Below, piece by piece: positions 6,160 through 13,097 of a stretch of 18,362 bases of DNA. The DNA is from an uncultured Lachnospiraceae bacterium (GTDB lineage Bacteria > Bacillota > Clostridia > Lachnospirales > Lachnospiraceae). The first letter of the stretch is position 1. Every line of letters starts with the position of its first letter. A program made the position numbers and the translations under genes. The DNA lies in NCBI GenBank assembly GCA_905201915.1, contig CAJKQE010000039.1, positions 1 through 18,362 on the forward strand. Direction: 5' to 3'. A model generated the notes under the pieces. That model was not told the DNA's origin. It did no database searches and worked only from the letters and a program-made list of their open reading frames with translations.

Positions 6160-6202
6160 ATCAATGTTTATTTTTTATTTTATGTTACCTGAGTTATGTC
6201 AA

Positions 6203-6964
6203 TCATTTGAGAATATCATGAATATCCTCAAGAACTTTCTTCAGCTCATCTGCCTTTACCTGTCCGGGAGCAGATGCCTGTTTTCCAGATGCAAAGGTAA
6301 TACAGGAACCTGTAAATTCTCCGCAAATTCTGCTCAACATACCTGTCTTTCCCATAGACATAGTAATCATCGGCTTTTGACTATGCTCTTTTCTTTCCAT
6401 TGTTGCTTCTAAAAGGGCACATACATCTTTTCCTGACTGGGGCATTACCGCAATCTTTACGATATCTGCCCCCCAATTTTCCATAGCACATAAGGCTTCT
6501 GAAATTTTCTTAGCAGAGGGAGTTCCTTCAAAATGGTGATTGGATGCAAGCACTGTGATACCCATTTCTTTCAACTCTTTTATCAAGGCTTCTGCTTTTT
6601 CCGGATACCAGAATACCTGCACATCTATGATATCTGCCAGTTTCCTTTTGGAAATTTCTTTTAACAGCTTTACATAATCTTTAGGCATAATAGATTTTTC
6701 TCCGCCTTCTTCTTTTGTACGAAAAGTAAATACCACTGGAATTTGTTTAAAGCTGTCGTTTATTGTTACCAACATTTCACAAATTTTTTCCAAATTATCG
6801 CTATCTTCAAAAAAATCTGCTCGCCATTCTATTAAATCCGGCTCACATTTTTTTACAATCTTAATTTCTTCCACGATTTCTTCTCTGTTTCTTCCTGTTA
6901 AAGGAATACATACTTTGGGAATACCTTGCCCAATTTCTATATTTTTTATCTTTATCGTATTCAT
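6203..6964 (-). CDS. aroD: 3-dehydroquinate dehydratase, type I
   Basis: Converts 3-dehydroquinate to 3-dehydroshikimate through a Schiff base (shikimate pathway or quinate use). At 253 residues it matches the type I family. The catalytic pair falls at the canonical numbers, His143 (ASNHHFEG) and Lys170 (DIVKIAVMP). Substrate-binding segments are DLIEWRADFF, FTFRTKEEGG (Arg82) and SMGKTGMLSRICGE. The start is ATG 6964 with AAGGAAGTGA upstream. It is divergent from aroE across 115 bp. I see no terminator after its stop, so transcription could run on towards spoIIGA. Confidence 0.96.
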   Translation of the reverse strand: MNTIKIKNIEIGQGIPKVCIPLTGRNREEIVEEIKIVKKCEPDLIEWRADFFEDSDNLEKICEMLVTINDSFKQIPVVFTFRTKEEGGEKSIMPKDYVKLLKEISKRKLADIIDVQVFWYPEKAEALIKELKEMGITVLASNHHFEGTPSAKKISEALCAMENWGADIVKIAVMPQSGKDVCALLEATMERKEHSQKPMITMSMGKTGMLSRICGEFTGSCITFASGKQASAPGQVKADELKKVLEDIHDILK

Positions 6965-7011
6965 TCTGTCACTTCCTTACTTTTTAATAGAATTTTATCA
7001 CATTTTTTCAC

Positions 7012-7040
7012 TTGACACCACTACTGTTTCACTTTAAACT
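7012..7040 (+). promoter_or_regulatory. aroE promoter
   Basis: On plus, TTGACA (7012-7017) and TAAACT (7035-7040) are separated by 17 bp, about 40 bp before the aroE start. A divergent extended -10 for aroD (TG-A-TAAAAT on minus) is possible but lacks a good -35, so I do not list it. Confidence 0.65.
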
Positions 7041-7079
7041 TCTAAATAATAACAATATATTTTCAAAGGAGGCCTCTCC

Positions 7080-7946
7080 ATGCCAACAATTACAGGAAAA
7101 ACGAAATTAACCGGACTTTTAGGAGAACCGGTAAGCCATAGTATTTCTCCTCTTATGCACAATTTCAGTTTTCAAAAACTGGATTTAGACTATGTATATT
7201 TATGCTTCCAAATTAATGAACAAACCTTAGAAGAAGCAGTAAAAGGACTGCGTGTTCTGGACGTAAAGGGCTTTAATCTTACTATGCCAAACAAAAATAA
7301 AATACTTTCGTATTTAGACACACTTTCACCTGCTGCCCGTCTTATCGGAGCTGTCAATACAGTAGAAAATAAAAATGGAGTTTTTATAGGTCATAATACA
7401 GATGGTATTGGTTTTATGCAATCCGTAAAAGAACAAAATATTGATATGAAAAATCAGACTATGACACTTCTGGGAATTGGAGGTGCTGCAACAGCCATTT
7501 GTGCGCAAGCTGCTCTTGATGGCGTAAGTAATATACATATTTTTTCACGTCCCAATAGTTCACACTTGCCTCGCATAAAATCCTTAAAAGAAAACTTAGA
7601 ACAAGAAACTTCCTGCAAAATTTTTATTCACAACCTATTCGATAAACAGGAATTAAAAACATCTGTCAAAGACAGCTGCCTTTTGATAAATGCAACTTCC
7701 GTAGGAATGTCTCCTCATACAGAAGACTGCCTTGTTGAAGATAACTCTATTTTCCATAAGCATCTTGCTGTGGCAGATATCATTTACAACCCTTGGGAAA
7801 CTACCTTGCTGGCAAAAGCGAAAGCAGAGGGATGCAAAGGTTTTAACGGCTACTCCATGCTTTTATATCAAGGAGCAGAAGCCTTCCGTATCTGGACCGG
7901 AAAAGAAATGCCAATAACTCTTGTAAAAGAACACTTAAAACAATAG
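7080..7946 (+). CDS. aroE: Shikimate (quinate/shikimate) dehydrogenase, YdiB-like
   Basis: Reduces 3-dehydroshikimate to shikimate with a nicotinamide cofactor; 288 residues, the normal length. The substrate domain shows SHSISPLMHN, the catalytic lysine in LTMPNK (Lys72) and the paired aspartate in HNTDG (Asp108). The cofactor domain has the GIGGAATA loop (about 132-139) and NATSVGM, and the C terminus has YNPWET and GYSMLLYQGAEAFRIWTGK. The MPNK motif, the segment from PAARLIGAVNT to NTDGIG and the C-terminal block look closer to E. coli YdiB than to AroE, so quinate activity is possible. The start has AAAGGAGG 7 nt upstream. It is the only plus-strand gene in the window and pairs functionally with the divergent aroD. 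A bidirectional terminator follows. Confidence 0.95.
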   Translation: MPTITGKTKLTGLLGEPVSHSISPLMHNFSFQKLDLDYVYLCFQINEQTLEEAVKGLRVLDVKGFNLTMPNKNKILSYLDTLSPAARLIGAVNTVENKNGVFIGHNTDGIGFMQSVKEQNIDMKNQTMTLLGIGGAATAICAQAALDGVSNIHIFSRPNSSHLPRIKSLKENLEQETSCKIFIHNLFDKQELKTSVKDSCLLINATSVGMSPHTEDCLVEDNSIFHKHLAVADIIYNPWETTLLAKAKAEGCKGFNGYSMLLYQGAEAFRIWTGKEMPITLVKEHLKQ

Positions 7947-8019
7947 TTCTTTTTCTATACATCTGTTTTACAGAAACAGACTAATCATTCTGAAAACAAA
8001 CAAATATATTTTCATCAAA

Positions 8020-8088
8020 AAGAGCTGTTGTATTAAGCTATATCCGAATATTTTGGGATACGCACTTAATTGAACAGCTCTTATTTTT
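8020..8088. terminator. Bidirectional terminator hairpin / palindromic repeat copy 1
   Basis: AAGAGCTGTT (8020-8029) pairs with AACAGCTCTT (8073-8082). Inner TTAAG/CTTAA and TATCC/GGATA arms give a three-tier hairpin. Ts follow on both strands (TTATTTTTC on plus, TTTTTGATG on minus), so it can end both aroE and the symporter gene; the symporter stop codon touches its plus-side T run. Its outer and middle parts resemble the palindrome at 9511-9567. Confidence 0.85.
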
Positions 8089-9476
8089 CATTTCTTTATT
8101 CTCTTCATTTTCTTTTCTTCATCGAAGAATTTCTTCGTTTCTGCTATAACCACCGGACTTAACGCAAGAAGTGCAATTAAGTTTGGAAATGCCATCAATG
8201 CATTGGTAATATCCGCCAATATCCACACAGTTTCTAATGTAAGATAAGGTGCTACTGCAATACAGAGAATATACACAACCTTAAAAATCTTCGAGCAGTG
8301 CGCGCTTTTCACCAAATAGGAAAGGCATCTTTCACCATAATAGCACCAGCCGATGATTGTGGTAAAGGAAAAGAATACTAACCCAATGGACACAATATAC
8401 ATACCAATATTTCCGGGAAGTCCTTGATTATAGGCTGCATTGGAAAGTAAACTTCCATCTAAAGTCGTGGTATCTAAAAGTCCTGATGAAATTACTACAA
8501 TTCCTGTCATAGTACAAATAACCAATGTTGTAAAGAATACACTTGTCATGGATAAAAGTCCTTGACGTACACAGGAATTTGTCTTTGCCGCTGCAACTAC
8601 AATAGGAGAACTTCCAAGACCTGCCTCATTCGTATAAACACCACGGGCAACCCCTGTCTGTAGTGCAGTCATAACAGAAATAATAAGGGTTCCCGAAGCT
8701 CCGCCCAGCATAGCCTTAGGGTGAAAAGCAGCATCAAAAATGGATTGAAACACTCCCGGAATGGCATCTGCATTGATAATCATAATTGCTACAGAACCAA
8801 ATATGTAAAAAATGGCCATAATCGGCACAATAAATTCAGCTGCCTTTGAAATTGATTTAATTCCACCTAATACTACAGCTGCTACTGCAACAGTAACTAT
8901 AATGCCAACCAGCCAAATAGGAAAACCAAAAGCAGAATGTGCTGATTCTGAAATAGCATTTACCTGTGGGAAAGTTCCGCATCCCATAAGCGCTGTCATA
9001 ACGCCAAAAACAGCAAAAATTTTCGCCAGCCAAGTCCACCTCTTACCCATACCATTTTGAATATAATACATAGGACCGCCTGCAATTTCTCCGTTTTCAT
9101 CTATCGTTCTGTACTTTACGGCAAGCACACCCTCCGCATACTTCGTAGTCATTCCCACAAAAGCAGATACCCACATCCAAAAAAGTGCGCCAGGCCCTCC
9201 CGTTCTAAGAGCTGTTGCAACGCCTACAATACTTCCTGTTCCTATTGTTGCCGCCAGTGTCGTACAAAGTGAGGCAAAGGCTGATACATCGCCGTCATCC
9301 CCTTCTACCCCTTCTTCTTTCTCAAAAATATACCGGATAGCTCTAGGCAATCTTGTAATCTGTAAAAACCCCAAACGTATTGTAAAATATAATCCCGTTC
9401 CCACCAATAAAATTAGGGTAATCGGCCCCCATACAACAGACTGGATACCTTTTAAAATGTCTATAAAGCTGTCCAT
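8088..9476 (-). CDS. Sodium:alanine (glycine) symporter, AGCS family
   Basis: An inner-membrane carrier of 462 residues that imports alanine or glycine with sodium. The protein is hydrophobic throughout, with about ten or eleven membrane segments. It shows the family landmarks TLAATIGTGSIVGVATAL (about 73-90), ALFWMWVSAFVGMTTKYAEGVLAVKYR (about 97-123; interior motif GMTTKYAE) and GVYTNEAGLGSSPI. The start is ATG 9476 with AGGAGG 6 nt upstream. It follows ald in the same direction, which suggests the substrate is alanine, taken up and then deaminated. A palindromic element sits between the two genes and another directly after this one, so it is either partly insulated from ald or transcribed by read-through. 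The exact amino acid is inferred from context. Confidence 0.93.
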   Translation of the reverse strand: MDSFIDILKGIQSVVWGPITLILLVGTGLYFTIRLGFLQITRLPRAIRYIFEKEEGVEGDDGDVSAFASLCTTLAATIGTGSIVGVATALRTGGPGALFWMWVSAFVGMTTKYAEGVLAVKYRTIDENGEIAGGPMYYIQNGMGKRWTWLAKIFAVFGVMTALMGCGTFPQVNAISESAHSAFGFPIWLVGIIVTVAVAAVVLGGIKSISKAAEFIVPIMAIFYIFGSVAIMIINADAIPGVFQSIFDAAFHPKAMLGGASGTLIISVMTALQTGVARGVYTNEAGLGSSPIVVAAAKTNSCVRQGLLSMTSVFFTTLVICTMTGIVVISSGLLDTTTLDGSLLSNAAYNQGLPGNIGMYIVSIGLVFFSFTTIIGWCYYGERCLSYLVKSAHCSKIFKVVYILCIAVAPYLTLETVWILADITNALMAFPNLIALLALSPVVIAETKKFFDEEKKMKRIKK

Positions 9477-9510
9477 ATAAATCCTCCTGTTATTTCCTCA
9501 TAAAAAGAAC

Positions 9511-9567
9511 AAAAAAGAACTGTTGCTTCTGCCATCTCGATATGCACTTCATGCAACAGTTCTTTTT
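9511..9567. repeat. Palindromic repeat copy 2 / bidirectional terminator between ald and symporter
   Basis: AAGAACTGTTGC (9515-9526) pairs perfectly with GCAACAGTTCTT (9553-9564) around a 26-nt loop, flanked by an A run on the left and a T run on the right, so it looks like a terminator on both strands. On minus, its first 26 bases match those of the 8020-8082 element at about 21 positions, including the arm and the AAGTGC-TATC segment of the loop. That goes beyond what two unrelated terminators would share. Confidence 0.78.
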
Positions 9568-9582
9568 ACTTGTTCCTATTTC

Positions 9583-10695
9583 TTAAAACAATTCTTTAAT
9601 TTCTGTATGTTCTACATGAAAACTGTCTGCCACATTTTTACAGGTAAGCTTTCCGGCATAAGTGTTAATTCCTGAATAAATAACATCATTCTCTTTACAA
9701 GCATTTTCCAGACCTTTTCCTGCAATTTGAAGCCCGTATTTCAAGGTTGCATTGGTAAGTGCTATAGTAGAAGTTCTTGGAACAGCTCCCGGCATATTTC
9801 CTACACAATAGTGAACAATGCCATCTACTACAAAAGTTGGATTATCATGATAAGTTACCTTTGTTGTTTCACAGCATCCACCTTGATCTACTGCCACATC
9901 TACAATGACACTTCCCGGTTTCATTTCTTTCAGATATTCTTTTTTCATAACCTTTGGTGCAGCTTTACCCGGAATAAGAACACAGCCAATAACTAAATCT
10001 GCATCTTTTACTGCATTCTCAATAGCTGCATCGGTACTATACATTGTCTGAATTCTAGCTCCAAAAATATCATCCAGATATGCTAATCTTTCTAAATTAA
10101 TATCAAAAATTGTAACATCTGCTCCCATGCCAACGGCAATCTTGCAGGCATTTGTACCTACATTACCTGCACCCAGAATAACAACTTTTGCCTTTGGTGT
10201 TCCCGGAACTCCTGAAAGCAGCATACCTTTTCCACCGAATGGCTTTTCCAGATATTTGGCACCTTCCTGAACACTTAAACGTCCCGCAATCTGACTCATA
10301 GGTGCTAAAAGAGGAATACTTCCATTTCTTTCCATCAATGTTTCGTAAGCAACTCCCTTTACTCCTGCTTGAAGTAACGCATCTGTCAAAGGACGATCTG
10401 CTGCAAGATGAAGATAAGTATAAAGTATTAAATCCTTATGAAAATACTGGTACTCTTCTTTTAAGGGTTCTTTTACTTTAATCATCATTTCACAAGTATC
10501 CCAAACTTCTTTTGCTGTATCCATCAAAACAGCTCCTGAAGCCTTATATTCTTCATCTGTAAAGGAAGAACCTTCTCCTGCACCCTTCTCAATATATACA
10601 ATATGTCCTGCATTTGTGTAACTTTTTACGTTATCCGGTGTCATACCTACACGAAACTCATTGTTTTTAATCTCTTTTACACATCCAATTTTCAT
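9583..10695 (-). CDS. ald: Alanine dehydrogenase
   Basis: NAD-dependent interconversion of L-alanine with pyruvate and ammonia, cytosolic, 370 residues as in Bacillus. The catalytic residues fall at canonical positions: Arg15 (EFRVGMTP), Lys75 (MIKVKEP), His96 (YLHLAAD) and Asp270 (DVAVDQGG). The NAD fold shows GAGNVG (175-180) followed by an acidic residue at 198 (FDIN). The start is ATG 10695; GGAGG lies 10 nt upstream, somewhat far. The gene begins 75 bp after ftsZ, beyond a hairpin with a weak U tract, and I found no convincing promoter in that gap, so it may depend on read-through. The sodium:alanine symporter gene downstream suggests alanine breakdown as carbon, nitrogen and NADH source, possibly tied to sporulation as ald is in Bacillus. 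Confidence 0.97.
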   Translation of the reverse strand: MKIGCVKEIKNNEFRVGMTPDNVKSYTNAGHIVYIEKGAGEGSSFTDEEYKASGAVLMDTAKEVWDTCEMMIKVKEPLKEEYQYFHKDLILYTYLHLAADRPLTDALLQAGVKGVAYETLMERNGSIPLLAPMSQIAGRLSVQEGAKYLEKPFGGKGMLLSGVPGTPKAKVVILGAGNVGTNACKIAVGMGADVTIFDINLERLAYLDDIFGARIQTMYSTDAAIENAVKDADLVIGCVLIPGKAAPKVMKKEYLKEMKPGSVIVDVAVDQGGCCETTKVTYHDNPTFVVDGIVHYCVGNMPGAVPRTSTIALTNATLKYGLQIAGKGLENACKENDVIYSGINTYAGKLTCKNVADSFHVEHTEIKELF

Positions 10696-10735
10696 AACTG
10701 AAAAACCTCCAATAAAATTTATATTATCATTTTTT

Positions 10736-10760
10736 AAAAGAGCTACCCTCAGGTAGCTCT
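10736..10760 (-). terminator. Hairpin terminator after ftsZ
   Basis: On minus, AGAGCTACC (10760..10752), a 4-nt loop and GGTAGCTCT (10747..10739) form a perfect 9-bp stem. Only about four Ts follow before an A run, so termination may be partial. It begins 10 bp after the ftsZ stop codon. Confidence 0.8.
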
Positions 10761-10770
10761 AAATCAGGTT

Positions 10771-11937
10771 CTATCTTCTGTTTTTCAGGAAATCAGGAAT
10801 CTGAATATCTTTTTTTGGAACATTACTTGTAAATGTAGTCTGTGGCTGCTGGAATGTCGGCTGTTTAAAAGTAGGCATCTGATAACTTGGCTGTGCCTGT
10901 GCCTGCGGCTGTTCCTGCTGCACTCTTGCTGTCTTTCCTGCTTTTGCTGCATTTTTATCTCTTGTTACACTTGCTTTACGTGTTGTTTCATCATCAAGAC
11001 CTGTTGCAATAACTGTAATTCTTACATAATCAGCTTCTTTATCATCATACAGAGCACCAAAGATAATGTTTGTATCTTCACCTGTCATGTTCTGTACATA
11101 AGTTGCTGCATCATTTGCATCCATAAGAGAAATATCACCGGATACATTAATAATAACGTGAGATGCACCTTCAATGGTTGTCTCAAGCAATGGACTGGAT
11201 ACTGCCTGCTGAACAGCTTCCATAGCTTTGTCATCACCTTTTCCTTCACCAATACCAATATGAGCAACACCTTTATCAATCATAACTGTCTGAACGTCTG
11301 CAAAGTCAAGGTTAATCAGTGCTGGTAAGTTAATTAAGTCTGTAATACCCTGAACTGCCTGCTGAAGCACTTCATCTGCTTTTTTCAAAGCTTCCGGCAT
11401 AGTAGTACGACGGTCTACGATTTCTAAGAGACGATCGTTTGGAATGATAATCAGAGTATCTACACTTTCTTTTAATTTTTCAATACCTGCCAGAGCATTG
11501 CTCATACGTGTTTTTGCTTCAAAACGGAAAGGTTTTGTAACAACACCAACAGTCAGAATACCCATTTCTTTTGCAACTCCTGCTACAACCGGAGCAGCAC
11601 CTGTTCCTGTTCCGCCACCCATACCGCAGGTTACAAATACCATATCTGCACCCTGAATTGCCTGACGAATTTCTTCAATGCTTTCTTCTGCTGCTTTTTC
11701 TCCGATTTCCGGTTTTGCGCCTGCACCAAGACCTTTTGTAAGTTTTTCACCAATCTGGATTACTGTAGGTGCTTTACATAAAGTTAAAGCCTGTTTATCT
11801 GTATTTACACCGATGAATTCAACTCCACCGATTGCTTCCTCTACCATTCTGTTTACTGCATTATTTCCAGCTCCGCCTACACCTACAACAATAATTTTTG
11901 CAGATGACTCAGCCTCGTTTGTCATGATTTCTAACAC
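10771..11937 (-). CDS. ftsZ: Cell division protein FtsZ
   Basis: Tubulin-like GTPase that polymerises at midcell into the Z-ring; 388 residues. The GTP-binding signature GGGTGTGAAP is at 107-116, the N-terminal GVGGAGNNAVNRM at 19-31 and the T7 catalytic loop NLDFAD at 209-214. The C-terminal domain ends near 320. A glutamine/proline-rich linker follows (about 340-375), then the conserved tail peptide IQIPDFLKNRR that binds membrane tethers. The start is GTG 11937, with AAAGGAGG 7 nt upstream; the next ATG (residue 5) is too far from that site. No ftsA is adjacent, so the tether must be encoded elsewhere. The gene has its own promoter and a roughly 100-nt leader after ftsQ. Confidence 0.98.
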   Translation of the reverse strand: MLEIMTNEAESSAKIIVVGVGGAGNNAVNRMVEEAIGGVEFIGVNTDKQALTLCKAPTVIQIGEKLTKGLGAGAKPEIGEKAAEESIEEIRQAIQGADMVFVTCGMGGGTGTGAAPVVAGVAKEMGILTVGVVTKPFRFEAKTRMSNALAGIEKLKESVDTLIIIPNDRLLEIVDRRTTMPEALKKADEVLQQAVQGITDLINLPALINLDFADVQTVMIDKGVAHIGIGEGKGDDKAMEAVQQAVSSPLLETTIEGASHVIINVSGDISLMDANDAATYVQNMTGEDTNIIFGALYDDKEADYVRITVIATGLDDETTRKASVTRDKNAAKAGKTARVQQEQPQAQAQPSYQMPTFKQPTFQQPQTTFTSNVPKKDIQIPDFLKNRR

Positions 11938-11971
11938 TGTATTTCCTCCTTTAACTCACTTGTATGGATTG

Positions 11972-12036
11972 AAATGTATATTACATTTGTTTCTTCATTA
12001 AATATCCGGAAAACCGGTATGTATCAGTAATACATA
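11972..12036 (-). other. Two AT-rich hairpins in the ftsZ 5' leader
   Basis: TATGTAT/ATACATA (12018-12024 with 12030-12036, 5-nt loop) would sit at the very 5' end of the ftsZ transcript. AAATGTA/TACATTT (11972-11978 with 11982-11988, 3-nt loop) lies about 35 nt before the start codon. Both are perfect 7-bp arms but weak in energy. A role in mRNA stability is possible but unproven. Confidence 0.45.
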
Positions 12037-12043
12037 TAGATAT

Positions 12044-12072
12044 ATAATAAATGCTTTTTTTAAATTTATCAA
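12044..12072 (-). promoter_or_regulatory. ftsZ promoter
   Basis: On minus, TTGATA (12072..12067) and TATTAT (12049..12044) are 17 bp apart, in the 186-bp gap between ftsQ and ftsZ. The expected start near 12037 gives a leader of about 100 nt. Confidence 0.75.
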
Positions 12073-12123
12073 CTGCTAAATTCATATTTCCCTAATTTTT
12101 TCTGTATTTTTTAGAAAATTTTC

Positions 12124-13086
12124 TTATTCTTCTTTCTCAGAATGGGTATCTGCAGAATCTGTCCCGTCTGTATATTCCAGTTGATTTTTCTTATCTTCAT
12201 CTTCTTTTTCACTTTTGTCAGTATCTTTGTCGGTATTTTCTTTGGTATCCTCTGTAGCATCTTCTTTAGTACTTTCTTTGGTATCTTCTTGTGCGTCTTC
12301 TGTTGTATCTTCTACATCTTCTGTATCTGTTTCCTGTCCATCTTCCTCGGAAGTATCCGTATCGTTCTTTTGTGTATCATCGAATACTACTGCCTGAGTA
12401 TCTTCTGTAATATTTTCCAGATGGAGAATTCCTGCCATTCCTTCAAGCTGGGGAAGAATTCCTACAAGACGATTCATTTTTTCATCCATATTTTCATCGT
12501 TTCCTAAACGAACTTCAATCTCACCATAATACAAAACCAATTGTTTCATATCATTAAAAACCAGCTTGTCCGGCTTTTGATCTGTTTTCTCCAGCATTTT
12601 TCCCACACTTAAAATACTGTTGAGTTTCTTGGTATTGATACCTTTTAGCTTTTCTCCCTGCTTTACTTCTTTTACGTCAAGCCCCTCTATATAAGGCACG
12701 TTTTCAATAGGTGCTTCTGTCAAAATCTGAACAATTCCCTGTCTGTCAAAATTAGCACATTTTCCCTGATAATCAAAATAGCCAATCATCTTTTTTTCTT
12801 TCACCTGAACTACCAAAGTATTCATATTTTTTCTCTTTAATGTAACTTTCTCAATTAATTGAGCATCTTTTGTTTTTTCTTCTGTTTTAATCATCGTTGC
12901 CAATATGGTGTTCTTAGCAATTGGTGCATCCAAAACCATTCTTTTGATTTCTTTATCTGAATAGAATTTATTTCCTTTTACTTCCACTTTTGTCACACGA
13001 AATCCCACAAAAAATACCAGTATAAAAATCAATACTGCACATACAATTCCTTCAATGAGAATTCTGTATAATTTTTTCTTACTCAT
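12124..13086 (-). CDS. ftsQ: Cell division protein FtsQ/DivIB with long acidic tail
   Basis: A single-pass division protein that scaffolds FtsL/FtsB-type partners at the septum. The N terminus is short and basic (MSKKKLYR), followed by one membrane helix (about 9-28). A POTRA domain begins VTKVEVKGNKFYSDKEIKRM (31-50) and runs to about 100, and the beta domain extends to about 235. Residues 236-320 are a low-complexity tail rich in Asp, Glu and Thr with repeated EDT/TKE/TDKD units, predicted disordered and exposed outside the membrane. Bacillus DivIB also has a charged tail, but this one is about 85 residues, over a quarter of the protein. The start ATG has AGGGG upstream and lies 11 bp after the murA stop, so the two genes are coupled. 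Confidence 0.93.
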   Translation of the reverse strand: MSKKKLYRILIEGIVCAVLIFILVFFVGFRVTKVEVKGNKFYSDKEIKRMVLDAPIAKNTILATMIKTEEKTKDAQLIEKVTLKRKNMNTLVVQVKEKKMIGYFDYQGKCANFDRQGIVQILTEAPIENVPYIEGLDVKEVKQGEKLKGINTKKLNSILSVGKMLEKTDQKPDKLVFNDMKQLVLYYGEIEVRLGNDENMDEKMNRLVGILPQLEGMAGILHLENITEDTQAVVFDDTQKNDTDTSEEDGQETDTEDVEDTTEDAQEDTKESTKEDATEDTKENTDKDTDKSEKEDEDKKNQLEYTDGTDSADTHSEKEE

Positions 13087-13097
13087 ACATTTCCCCT

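Noticed and set aside
6181..6202. TTGACA on minus at 6202..6197 as a second spoIIGA promoter
   Set aside because: No acceptable -10 hexamer lies 16-18 bp downstream; the nearest TAAAAT is only 14 bp away. The 21-bp-spaced promoter with Spo0A boxes explains the region better.
7962..7980. Small hairpin TCTGTTT/AAACAGA just after aroE
   Set aside because: No T run follows on either strand and the stem is only 7 bp of weak pairs. The bidirectional terminator at 8020-8088 does the job.
12142..12507. Open plus-strand frames of up to 121 codons opposite ftsQ
   Set aside because: They are the antisense of the low-complexity Asp/Glu/Thr tail and translate to runs of Ser/Val or Cys/Phe/Ile. They have no ribosome binding site and overlap a conserved gene.
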